A stretch of DNA of 64,000 nt from Amycolatopsis roodepoortensis (GTDB taxonomy: Bacteria > Actinomycetota > Actinomycetes > Mycobacteriales > Pseudonocardiaceae), in assembly GCF_014873915.1 (NCBI RefSeq), contig NZ_JADBEJ010000005.1, forward strand, positions 2,294,001-2,358,000, read 5' to 3'. Positions 12,031-19,605 of the stretch are shown here, piece after piece. Made by a program: the position numbers and the translations under genes. The stretch's first letter is position 1, and every line of letters begins with the position of its first letter. The notes under the pieces were generated by a model. It saw only the letters and a program-made list of their open reading frames with translations, was not told where the DNA came from and made no database searches.

Positions 12031-13245
12031 GTGAAGGACGATCGTCAGGTGGAAGCGCTCCTGCGGGAGCTGGCCCCGCAGGTCATCGGGTTGCTGGTGC
12101 GCAAGCACGGGCAGTTCGACGCCTGCGAGGACGCCGTCCAGGAAGCCCTGCTCTCGGCCGCGCAGCAATGGCCGGAGCAGGGCATCCCGGACAGCCCGAA
12201 GTCCTGGCTCGCGACGGTCGCCACCCGGCGGCTGGTGGACGAGTGGCGCAGCGAGAGCGCACGACGGCGGCGCGAAGAGAACGACGCGCTGATGGCCTCC
12301 GCTCCGGCCACTGTGTCCGATTCGGACGACACGCTCACCGTTCTTTTCCTGTGCTGCCACCCTTCCCTGTCCCCGCCGTCGCAACTCGCGCTCACCCTGC
12401 GCGCCGTCGGCGGCCTGACCACGGGCGAGATCGCGAACGCGTTCCTGGTCCCGGAATCGACGCTGGCCCAGCGGATCAGCCGCGCGAAACAGACCATCAA
12501 GAAGGCGGGCGCCGAGTTCGTCCTGCCGCCCGCCGGGGAACTGGCCGAACGGCTGCGGGTCGTCCTCCAAGTGCTGTACCTCATCTTCAACGAGGGCTAC
12601 ACGACCAGCGGCGGCCCCGACCTGCACCGCGCGGATCTGACCGCCGAGGCGATCCGGCTGACCCGGCTGCTCCGGCGGTTGATGCCGGACGAGGACGAGG
12701 TCACCGGCCTGCTCGCGCTCATGCTGCTGACCGATGCCCGCCGCTCCGCCCGCGCCGGTGAGAACGGCTCGCTCGTCCCTCTCGCCGAGCAGGACCGTTC
12801 GCGCTGGAACGCCGAGATGATCGCCGAAGGCGTTTCGCTGGTGAGCGAGGCTCTCGCGGCGGGCCCGGTCGGGCCGTACCAGGTGCAGGCCGCGATCGCC
12901 GCCGTCCACTCCGAGGCGGCCACCGCGGCCGACACGGACTGGCCCCAGATCCTCGCGCTCTACGACGTCCTCGAAAAGGTCTCGCCCGGCCCGGTCGTCA
13001 CGCTCAACCGCGCCGTCGCGGTGGCCGAGGTCAACGGGCCGGAAGCGGGCCTCGAACTGCTGGCCACCCTCGACGACGACAGCCGGATGAGCCAGACGCA
13101 CCGGCTCGATTCCGTCCGCGGGCACCTGCTGGAACTGGCCGGGGACACCGGATCCGCGCGCGAGGCCTACCTCCGGGCCGCCGGCAAGACCGCGAGCGAA
13201 CCGGAGAAGCAGTACCTGAAGCGGCGCGCGGAGCGGCTCACCTGA
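12031..13245 (+). CDS. ECF sigma factor with long TPR-like C-terminal domain (ECF42 type)
   Basis: The protein has 404 residues from GTG 12031. Sigma region 2 (about 15-85) includes DACEDAVQEALLSAAQQWP. Region 4 (about 110-165) has LTTGEIANAFLVPESTLAQRISRAK. The roughly 230-residue C-terminal extension contains LYLIFNEGYTTSGG and VVTLNRAVAVAEV, the hallmarks of ECF42. ECF42 genes normally sit beside a YCII/DGPF protein; none is present here. No anti-sigma gene is adjacent, consistent with control by the C-terminal domain. Its 3' end overlaps the convergent M48-like gene by 8 bp. Confidence 0.92.
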   Translation: MKDDRQVEALLRELAPQVIGLLVRKHGQFDACEDAVQEALLSAAQQWPEQGIPDSPKSWLATVATRRLVDEWRSESARRRREENDALMASAPATVSDSDDTLTVLFLCCHPSLSPPSQLALTLRAVGGLTTGEIANAFLVPESTLAQRISRAKQTIKKAGAEFVLPPAGELAERLRVVLQVLYLIFNEGYTTSGGPDLHRADLTAEAIRLTRLLRRLMPDEDEVTGLLALMLLTDARRSARAGENGSLVPLAEQDRSRWNAEMIAEGVSLVSEALAAGPVGPYQVQAAIAAVHSEAATAADTDWPQILALYDVLEKVSPGPVVTLNRAVAVAEVNGPEAGLELLATLDDDSRMSQTHRLDSVRGHLLELAGDTGSAREAYLRAAGKTASEPEKQYLKRRAERLT

Positions 13246-15004
13246 GCACCCGGAGGATCGTCTCGTGCGACTTCTCGTGGACGTAGCCGGTGTAGACGGC
13301 GTGGATCCGGTGCTCGACGCCGTTGTAGAGGGTCACGGTCGCCTTGAGCGGGATGTCGCGTTGCTTCTCCACGTGTGAGAACTCCTCGTACGGCAACCAG
13401 ACCGCGCCTGCCCGCGCGGCGACCGCGAACGGGGCCTGCGCCATCAGCGCGAGCAGTGCGTCCTTCCCGGAGTCCGCCTCGGCCTCCGGGCCGGGTGAGA
13501 AGATCAGGCCGCGTTCGGTGATGACCAGATGGCCTGGCCGGTCGTCGAACTTCACGCTCGCCAGCCCGCCGATCACCGGGGCCTCACCCGGCGAGAGCCG
13601 CTCCGTCCCGCCGTTCGCGGCCGCCGGGTCGATACCCAGCCGCGCCAGTGCCGCACGGGCGCGCGCGGCGTGCTCGGGCTCGCCGATCAGCAGATCCTCG
13701 ACGAGGTCGAAGTCCAGGAAGGAACCGTCGGCGAGGACGAAATCCGGTTCGTCGTCCCACCGGTGCACGAACCGCATCGTGCCCGCGTCCAGCGCGGCCA
13801 GCACGATGGCGGCCGTGAGCCCGTCCTCCGGGACATCCGCTCCCGGCAGCGTGAGCAGCGCTTCGAGGCTTCCGCCTGGCTGTCCCGAGGCCCGTGCGAT
13901 GGCCCGGTACGCGGCCTCGGCGTCGACCTTCAGCCGCGCCAGTGCCACCTCACGCGGATACGTGTCCCAGGGGAGACGACGGCACTCACCGAAGTCGAAC
14001 GACGCCTCCTCGAGCCGGGCGGCGGACCGGACCGGATCGGCGAGCAGGCCCAGCGCCGGACGTTCGTCCACATCGGACTTGTCGGGCGCGGTGTCCAAGG
14101 CCCACAACCGTTCCGCCGTCGGCGGGTGGGTGTCCCAGCGCGAGGGCGGCCGGATCGGCTCGTCCATGGTGGCCAGTCGTTCGCGCCGTGCTTCGAGCAT
14201 TCCGGCGAAACCGCCGTAGAGGTCGTCGGGGGCCATCCCGACGTCCGCGCCGGGTCCGACGTGGACACTCAGATACCGCGTCCACTCCTCGCCGAGCCGC
14301 GCGTGCAGGCGCAACGCCGAATGCGCGGCGGCCCGTCCGGCGATCCGGCCCATGACCTGGTCGGCCCCGTACTCACGACGGCGGCTCGCCACCCGCTGGG
14401 TGAGGACGAACAGCCGCGCGTAGCCGCGGAACAGCCACGCCAGCGGGTTGATCGTGCTCCGGGGAAAACGGTCGAGCATCCGCGCGACGGCGACGTGGGA
14501 GCGGTAGCCGGTCACGCTGGTCCGGCCGTCGAGCTGCGCGTAATGGGCGAACTCGTGCGCCAGCACGGCGCTCGCCTGTGCGCGGGTGAACGCCTGAAGC
14601 GTCGGAAGGCCGATCGACAGGAACCGGCGACCGGGTTTCAGCCCGAACAGCCGCGCCTCCTCGACCACCGACGCCCCCGGCCCGGCGGTGAGCCACACCT
14701 GGTCCGGCGGCCGGGTGCCGATCGTCTCCGCCAGTTCGGTGAGGGTGGCCCACAGCTCGGGGGCGTCGTCGCGGTAGAGCGGAACCCCTTTCGGCACGAA
14801 AGGCACCGGGCGCATCGGCAGGAGCGCCACGACCCCGGCGCCGAACAGCAGCCCGAGGCCGAGTGCGGCGAGGATGAACAGCGGCACGTTGTCGATCCCG
14901 GCCAGCAGGAAGCCGCCGCCGAACGCGAGCAGGAGAAAGATCAGCGTGTCCAAGGCGTAGAAGCCAACGACCAGGAACACGACCTTGACCACGCCGATCC
15001 GCAT
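13238..15004 (-). CDS. Membrane M48-family metallopeptidase-like protein
   Basis: The protein has 588 residues. Two N-terminal membrane segments (about 5-65) precede a cytoplasmic or surface peptidase domain with zinc motif HEFAH in VLAHEFAHYAQ. A downstream REYGADQ supplies the third ligand region typical of M48/HtpX-like proteases. The C-terminal half (about 300-588) is a long extension with no motif I can name. It starts 21 bp after the SnoaL gene on the same strand, so it may be the third gene of the unit led by the F420-type oxidoreductase. Confidence 0.85.
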   Translation of the reverse strand: MRIGVVKVVFLVVGFYALDTLIFLLLAFGGGFLLAGIDNVPLFILAALGLGLLFGAGVVALLPMRPVPFVPKGVPLYRDDAPELWATLTELAETIGTRPPDQVWLTAGPGASVVEEARLFGLKPGRRFLSIGLPTLQAFTRAQASAVLAHEFAHYAQLDGRTSVTGYRSHVAVARMLDRFPRSTINPLAWLFRGYARLFVLTQRVASRRREYGADQVMGRIAGRAAAHSALRLHARLGEEWTRYLSVHVGPGADVGMAPDDLYGGFAGMLEARRERLATMDEPIRPPSRWDTHPPTAERLWALDTAPDKSDVDERPALGLLADPVRSAARLEEASFDFGECRRLPWDTYPREVALARLKVDAEAAYRAIARASGQPGGSLEALLTLPGADVPEDGLTAAIVLAALDAGTMRFVHRWDDEPDFVLADGSFLDFDLVEDLLIGEPEHAARARAALARLGIDPAAANGGTERLSPGEAPVIGGLASVKFDDRPGHLVITERGLIFSPGPEAEADSGKDALLALMAQAPFAVAARAGAVWLPYEEFSHVEKQRDIPLKATVTLYNGVEHRIHAVYTGYVHEKSHETILRVLR

Positions 15005-15025
15005 GGCGTGGAACCTACCCGGGTG

Positions 15026-15472
15026 TCACTCGTCGGCCTTCCTGGCCGTGGCCATGGCGCGCTCGGTCTCCCAGAACGCGCGCATCGACACGATCAGCCC
15101 GTCCTCGCGCACCCGGTAGACGAACACGCCGTCGGTGTCGACGCGGTAGCCACCGGGCAGGTACGTCGTGATGGTGCCGACGTTCGCGACCTCGTCACCG
15201 GCCGCGTGCGAATCGCGGATGGTGAACTGGAAACGTTCGACATTCGCGATCGTCTTGTCCCAGAAGGCGCTGATCCCGTCCTGACCGTGGTGGCCCTTAC
15301 CCTCCTCGTCGAACATCGACGGGCCGATGGGGTCCTCGACCACGGCGTCCCCGGCGAAGAGCGCGAGCCAGGCTGATTTGTCCCCCGCGGTGACCGCGGT
15401 CATCGAACGGAACGCGGCCTGCCGCGCGGGCGGCTGCTCGGTGGCCGGATCCCAGCAGACGTCGACACCCAT
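15026..15472 (-). CDS. SnoaL-like / nuclear transport factor 2 family protein
   Basis: The protein has 148 residues from the ATG at 15472. The NTF2-like cone fold is suggested by WLALFAGDAVVEDPIGPS near the N-terminus and a central FQFTIRDSHAAGDEVANVGTI (given in parts in the family pattern), ending in VFVYRVREDGLIVSMRAFWE. Members include ketosteroid isomerases and small hydrolases. It is only 3 bp downstream of the LLM oxidoreductase and behind a KstR-type operator, so a role in steroid or related lipid metabolism is plausible but not shown. Confidence 0.85.
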   Translation of the reverse strand: MGVDVCWDPATEQPPARQAAFRSMTAVTAGDKSAWLALFAGDAVVEDPIGPSMFDEEGKGHHGQDGISAFWDKTIANVERFQFTIRDSHAAGDEVANVGTITTYLPGGYRVDTDGVFVYRVREDGLIVSMRAFWETERAMATARKADE

Positions 15473-15475
15473 GGT

Positions 15476-16351
15476 TCAGTCTCCGATCTTCGCGATGATC
15501 TCGTCGCCGAACTTCTTGATGGAATCGAGCTTCGGGCCGACTTCGGCGTCGAAACCGAGGCCGTCGAACACCCACGGCATGGTGATGATGTCGGTGACGC
15601 CGATGTCGCCCTGCTCGCGATAGCCGTCGAGACCGAATTTGTCGATGCAGACGGCCTGGTACTCGAAGGGATCGTCGGCGCGGCCCTGGTCGGCCAGCAG
15701 CCCGCGCAGTTTGGCGATCGTGTCGCGGAGGTCGTCGAACTTCATCATCGCCGAAGACCAGCCGTCGGCGACGCGGGCGGCCCGGCGCAGCGCCACGTCG
15801 GTGTGCCCGCCGATGTAGAACGGCACCCGCGACGGCGGCGTCGGGCTCATGCGGAGCTTGTCGAAGTCGAAGAACTCGCCGTGGAACTCGACCATCCCGC
15901 CGTCGAGGATCAGGCGCAGCACCTCGATGGCCTCGTCCACGCGTTTGCCGCGCTTCTCGTACGGCGCGCCGCACCAGCGGAACTCCTCCGGCGACCAGCC
16001 GACGCCGAGCCCGAGCCCGAACCGGCCGCCGGTCAGCGCCGCGACCGAGTTGACCTGGCGGGCCAGCAGCACCGGGTTGCGGGAACCCAGTTTGAGCACG
16101 GAGGTGTAGAAGGTGAGCCGTTCGGTGACCGCGCCCATCGACGCGGCCGCGATCAGCGGATCGGCCCAGGGCGTCTCTTCGGTCCAGAAGCGGCTGCCGT
16201 CGGGCGTGTACGGATAGTCGGCCGAGACCGTCTCGGAATAGAACAGGGAATCCGGGAGCGCGATCGAGGAGAAACCCGCCTCTTCGGCGGCCCGGGCGAG
16301 CTCGCCCAGCTGATCGAGCGGGTTCATCGCGATCGACAGGGTGAACTTCAT
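15476..16351 (-). CDS. LLM-class F420-dependent oxidoreductase
   Basis: The protein has 291 residues from the ATG at 16351. Features are the N-terminal MKFTLSIAMNPLDQLGELAR, TSVLKLGSRNPVLLARQ, and GRFGLGLGVGWSPEEF, the cofactor-binding stretch of the mycobacterial-type F420 luciferase-like family. It probably uses reduced F420 to reduce, or oxidised F420 to oxidise, an unknown substrate. It is the first gene of a leftward unit (SnoaL 3 bp on, then M48-like). A perfect KstR-type site lies 11 bp upstream of its start, so it is probably repressed until cholesterol-derived CoA esters accumulate. Confidence 0.9.
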   Translation of the reverse strand: MKFTLSIAMNPLDQLGELARAAEEAGFSSIALPDSLFYSETVSADYPYTPDGSRFWTEETPWADPLIAAASMGAVTERLTFYTSVLKLGSRNPVLLARQVNSVAALTGGRFGLGLGVGWSPEEFRWCGAPYEKRGKRVDEAIEVLRLILDGGMVEFHGEFFDFDKLRMSPTPPSRVPFYIGGHTDVALRRAARVADGWSSAMMKFDDLRDTIAKLRGLLADQGRADDPFEYQAVCIDKFGLDGYREQGDIGVTDIITMPWVFDGLGFDAEVGPKLDSIKKFGDEIIAKIGD

Positions 16352-16361
16352 GGAGCCGAAC

Positions 16362-16375
16362 TATAACGTGTTCTA
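16362..16375. promoter_or_regulatory. KstR-type operator
   Basis: TATAACGTGTTCTA matches the published KstR consensus TNNAACNNGTTNNA at every defined base. The surrounding AACTATAAC..GTTCTAGTT extends the palindrome to 8 of 9 pairs. It sits 11 bp from the oxidoreductase start, where a bound repressor would block the promoter. Confidence 0.7.
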
Positions 16376-16397
16376 GTTTCACCCGCCAGTGTCCTCA

Positions 16398-16418
16398 GGG
16401 AACCCCCGGCGGGTTCCC
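16398..16418. repeat. Short 8-bp inverted repeat
   Basis: GGGAACCC (16398-16405) and GGGTTCCC (16411-16418) pair around CCGGC. It lies between two divergent genes, so it is more likely an operator or leader hairpin than a terminator. Confidence 0.5.
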
Positions 16419-16462
16419 CGCGTTGATCCGGGCAAAGGCCGAACGATTCCTGGAGTGAACCC

Positions 16463-17236
16463 ATGGGCACCGCGATCTTCCTGATCGTGCTCCTCGTCGT
16501 CGTGGTCGGCGGCGGCATCTACTTCGCGAAATCCCAGGCGGCGGCCAAGAAGCGCCAGCTGGACGACGCGAAGGCGGACGCACGGCGCCTCGTCGAACGA
16601 CTCGGCGGTCAGGTCATGAACCTCACCGGCACGGACACCGCCTCCCAGCAGGCGATGGCGGACGCGTCCGAACGTTTCACCGCGGCGGGCTCCCAGATGG
16701 AGCAGGCGCAGACGGTGGAGCAGGCCCGCCTGGTGCGCGAGACCGCCATCGAAGGGCTCTACTACGTCCGCGCGGCCCGCCTCGCGATGGGCATGGACCC
16801 CGGTCCGGAACTGCCCGGCAGCGAAGAGCGCGATCGGGCGGGCAAGGTCACCGAGTACCGCTCGGTCGACGTCGAGGGCGAGCACTACGAGGCTTCGCCG
16901 GACCCGAGCCAGCGCACGCCGCACTACTACCCCGGCGGCCGCGTGGCAGGCCGTCCAGTGCCGCAGGGCTGGTACAGCGAGCCGTGGTGGAAGCCCGCGC
17001 TCGTCGCCGGTGCCTGGGGTCTCGGTTCGATGCTGCTGTTCAGCGCGATGTTCTCCGGTATGGCCGGGATCGCGAGCGCGTCGGCCTGGGAGTCGGGTTA
17101 CGACGCGGGCCAGGAGGACGCCGGCGCCGGTGATGCCGGCGGCGACGCGGGCGGAGACATGGGCGGGGACGCCGGTGGGTTCGACGGCGGCGGCTTCGAT
17201 GGTGGCGGGTTCGACGGCGGAGGCTTCGACTTCTAG
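16463..17236 (+). CDS. Membrane protein with Gly/Asp/Phe-rich tail
   Basis: The protein has 257 residues from ATG 16463, with GGAG seven bases upstream. An N-terminal membrane anchor (about 3-22, IFLIVLLVVVVGGGIYF) is followed by an Ala/Lys-rich helical region (25-110). After a linker with PHYYPGGRVAGRPVPQGWY comes a second membrane segment (about 180-205), then an acidic Gly-rich tail with repeated GGGFDGGGFD. The architecture resembles actinobacterial proteins annotated only by domains of unknown function. No catalytic motif is seen. It is divergent from the KstR-site genes and is followed by three hairpins. Confidence 0.8.
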   Translation: MGTAIFLIVLLVVVVGGGIYFAKSQAAAKKRQLDDAKADARRLVERLGGQVMNLTGTDTASQQAMADASERFTAAGSQMEQAQTVEQARLVRETAIEGLYYVRAARLAMGMDPGPELPGSEERDRAGKVTEYRSVDVEGEHYEASPDPSQRTPHYYPGGRVAGRPVPQGWYSEPWWKPALVAGAWGLGSMLLFSAMFSGMAGIASASAWESGYDAGQEDAGAGDAGGDAGGDMGGDAGGFDGGGFDGGGFDGGGFDF

Positions 17237-17250
17237 CGCCGGTCTTCAAG

Positions 17251-17305
17251 CGCTATGAAAGGTCCTTTCCTTGCGGAATCTGCAAGGAAAGGACCTTTCA
17301 TAGCG
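17251..17305. repeat. Nested-palindrome hairpin A (24-bp perfect stem)
   Basis: Arms 17251-17274 and 17282-17305 pair perfectly around the 7-nt loop GGAATCT. The arm core GAAAGG-T-CCTTTC is itself a palindrome. This is the first of three such elements in the 319-bp convergent gap before nei1. Confidence 0.9.
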
Positions 17306-17342
17306 TTCGGGGCCGGTTTCGGGCGGTTGGGCCACCGCAGCA

Positions 17343-17397
17343 CGTTGCGAAAGCCACTTTCGCAACCTTCAGCGTTGCGAAAGTGGCTTTCGCAACG
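17343..17397. repeat. Nested-palindrome hairpin B (24-bp perfect stem)
   Basis: Arms 17343-17366 and 17374-17397 are perfect reverse complements around loop CTTCAGC. Each arm is GTTGCGAAAG-CCA-CTTTCGCAAC or its complement, a 10-bp perfect palindrome. The DNA can therefore fold as one long stem or two short ones. Confidence 0.9.
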
Positions 17398-17448
17398 CTG
17401 ACGAACGGGACGGCCGATCAACCACGGCCTGGTCCGGCACGGACGGGC

Positions 17449-17505
17449 GTGTCGCGAAAGCCACTTTCGGGACGTCTGATGTCCCGAAAGTGGCTTTCGC
17501 GACAC
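17449..17505. repeat. Nested-palindrome hairpin C (25-bp perfect stem)
   Basis: Arms 17449-17473 and 17481-17505 pair perfectly around loop GTCTGAT. The arm core CGAAAG-CCA-CTTTCG is shared with hairpin B, but the flanks differ. Between B and C (17398-17448) nothing recognisable is seen. Confidence 0.9.
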
Positions 17506-17555
17506 GAGCACCGGCACCCAGGCCTGAGGGGAACGCGCAGCAGGCGCCGAATCCC

Positions 17556-18365
17556 TCAAGCGGGCTGGCAGGTCGGGCACCAGAAGAGGTTCCGCGCCGC
17601 CAGATCGCTCCGCAGCACCGCCGTCCCGCACACGAGACAAGGCATTCGCTCGCGACGGTAGACGTAGACCTCGCCCCCGTGCCGGTCCTGTCGCGGCGCG
17701 CGGCCCGTGACCTCGGGCAGATGCTCCGGCGCGACGGTGTCGATCCGTCCCACCCGGACACCGTGCCGCATGAGCGTCACGAGATCCGCCCACATGTCCT
17801 CCCACAGCCCGCGATCGAGCGCGCGGCCAGGGACGAGCGGGGCGACACCGTGCCGGAACAGCACCTCGGCGCGATACACGTTGCCGACGCCCGCCAGCAC
17901 CGACTGGTCCATCAGCAAAGCCGCGATCGACGTCTTCGACCGCGAGATCCGCTCCCACGCCTTGTCCGGCTTCGCGTCACGCCGCAGCGGATCCGGGCCC
18001 AGCCTCGCCTTGATCGCGTCGACCTGGGCCCCGTCGAGGAGTTCGCACCGGGTCGGACCGCGCAGGTCGGCGAAATGGGTCGGGCCGGCCAGGCGCATCC
18101 GCACCTGCCCCACCGGCTCGGAAACGGGCAGCGGCACGTCGGAGAACGTGCCGTAGAGGCCGAGGTGGACGTGCACCGTCCCGTGTGGACCGTAGTCGTG
18201 GAACAGATGCTTCCCGTATGCCTCGGCCTTCACCAGCACCCGGCCGTCCAAACGGGACGCTTCGGCGGCGAACCGTCCCTGCGGGCTGCTCACCTCGACC
18301 GGGTGACCGGCGAACCGGCGTTTGTGCAGACGTGCCAGGCGATGGAGCGTGTGCCCCTCGGGCAT
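17556..18365 (-). CDS. nei1: Formamidopyrimidine-DNA glycosylase / endonuclease VIII (Nei1 type)
   Basis: Base-excision repair glycosylase/AP lyase for oxidised bases, 269 residues. It begins MPEGHT: after Met removal Pro is the N-terminal nucleophile, next to the catalytic Glu. GKHLFH supplies the catalytic Lys region, VGNVYRAEVLF is the helix-two-turn-helix, and a C-terminal zinc finger is CLVCG...FWCPTCQ. It closely resembles what I recall of M. tuberculosis Rv2464c (Nei1), which also lies next to rpiB. Its ATG is one base after the rpiB stop, so both are co-transcribed leftward. Confidence 0.94.
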   Translation of the reverse strand: MPEGHTLHRLARLHKRRFAGHPVEVSSPQGRFAAEASRLDGRVLVKAEAYGKHLFHDYGPHGTVHVHLGLYGTFSDVPLPVSEPVGQVRMRLAGPTHFADLRGPTRCELLDGAQVDAIKARLGPDPLRRDAKPDKAWERISRSKTSIAALLMDQSVLAGVGNVYRAEVLFRHGVAPLVPGRALDRGLWEDMWADLVTLMRHGVRVGRIDTVAPEHLPEVTGRAPRQDRHGGEVYVYRRERMPCLVCGTAVLRSDLAARNLFWCPTCQPA

Positions 18366-18366
18366 G

Positions 18367-18840
18367 TCAGTGCTCGGGCAGCGGCGGCGGCCAGCCGGTG
18401 TTCTCGTAGTCCAGGATCTGCTGGACGCGGCGGCCGTGGCGCTCGTCCTGGCTCGGCGGGGTCGCGAGGAACGCCTCGACGATCTCCGTGGCCTCTTCGG
18501 TGGTGTGCATTCGCGCGCCGACGCCGATCAGCTGGGCGTGGTTGTGCTCGCGGGTGAGCTTCGCGGTCTCGACGCTCCACGCGAGGCCGGCGCGAGCGCC
18601 CTTCACCTTGTTGGCCGCGATCTGCTCGCCGTTGCCGGAGCCGCCGACGACGATGCCGAGGCTGCCCTCGTCCGCGACGACGCGGCGGGCCGCCTCGATG
18701 CAGAACGCGGGGTAGTCGTCGGCCGCGTCGTAGACGAAGGGGCCGACGTCCTCGACGTCGTGGCCCTGCTCCTTGAGGTGGGCCACGAGGTGGTTCTTCA
18801 GTTCGAAACCGGCATGGTCGGAGCCAAGGTAAACACGCAC
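18367..18840 (-). CDS. rpiB: Ribose-5-phosphate isomerase B
   Basis: Interconverts ribulose-5-phosphate and ribose-5-phosphate in the pentose phosphate pathway. The protein has 157 residues from GTG 18840 (VRVYLGSDHAGFELK, the conserved RpiB N-terminus). GIVVGGSGNGEQIAANK carries the phosphate loop and the Glu that replaces the usual catalytic Cys in actinobacterial enzymes. A longer upstream ORF exists, but the family start is clear. It is the first gene of the rpiB-nei1 pair and divergent from the ComB-like gene. Confidence 0.93.
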   Translation of the reverse strand: MRVYLGSDHAGFELKNHLVAHLKEQGHDVEDVGPFVYDAADDYPAFCIEAARRVVADEGSLGIVVGGSGNGEQIAANKVKGARAGLAWSVETAKLTREHNHAQLIGVGARMHTTEEATEIVEAFLATPPSQDERHGRRVQQILDYENTGWPPPLPEH

Positions 18841-18885
18841 AGCGCGGAGTCTGCCATCACGTTCCGGGGCGAGCATGCTGTGGGG

Positions 18886-19605
18886 GTGGACATCAGACTC
18901 GAATGGGGAAGCGAGGGCGTCGCGGCCTTGGGCGCGGACTGCGCCGTCCTCGTCGTCGTCGATGTGCTTTCCTTCTGCACCACAACGGATCTCGTACTGG
19001 GCAACGGCGGCCGGGTCCTGCCCGTCCGATGGCGCGATCATCGCGGCGAAGAGGCCGCGAAAGCGCGCGGTGCCATCCTGGCGGGTGAAAACGAATGGAC
19101 GTTGCGACCTTCGTCTGTGACGCAAATCCCTTCCGGAACACTTCTGGCGCTTCCCTCACCCAATGGCGCCACGCTGTGCGACACCGCCGCCACGACCGGT
19201 GCCCATGTGCTGGCGGGCTGCCTGCGCAACGCGACCGCCATCGCCACTCGCGCGGCGGAACTCGCGGACGGACGACCGATCGGTGTCATCCCGGCGGGGG
19301 AACGCTGGGGCATCGGCATCCGCACCGAAGCCAATACCTTCGGACCGCTGAGGCCGTGTGTCGAGGACCAGCTCGGGGCGGGGATGATCGTCGCGGCGCT
19401 GGACGGCTACGGCCGCCTGTCCGCCGAAGCCCGTCTCGCGGCGACGGCGGCGAAAGCGATCGACATCGCCGAAGCGCTGACCGAGTGTTCTTCAGGACGT
19501 GAACTCGCCGAGGCCGGGCACGCGAACGACGTGAAGCTGGCCGCGGAACTCGATACAAGCAGCACGGTCCCGTTGCTGCGCAACGGAATTCTGGAGGATT
19601 CGTGA
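18886..19605 (+). CDS. 2-phosphosulfolactate phosphatase (ComB) family protein
   Basis: The protein has 239 residues from GTG 18886 (VDIRLEWGSEGVAALG); GTG 18880 is an alternative. ComB-fold motifs include VVVDVLSFCTTTDLVLGNGG, LLALPSPNGATLC and AGCLRNATAIA, with VIPAGERWG and a final LRPCVEDQLGAG. In methanogens ComB dephosphorylates phosphosulfolactate on the way to coenzyme M, a pathway with no other sign here, so the actinobacterial substrate is unknown. Its stop overlaps the start of the MBL hydrolase by 4 bp, indicating a coupled pair. Confidence 0.88.
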   Translation: MDIRLEWGSEGVAALGADCAVLVVVDVLSFCTTTDLVLGNGGRVLPVRWRDHRGEEAAKARGAILAGENEWTLRPSSVTQIPSGTLLALPSPNGATLCDTAATTGAHVLAGCLRNATAIATRAAELADGRPIGVIPAGERWGIGIRTEANTFGPLRPCVEDQLGAGMIVAALDGYGRLSAEARLAATAAKAIDIAEALTECSSGRELAEAGHANDVKLAAELDTSSTVPLLRNGILEDS

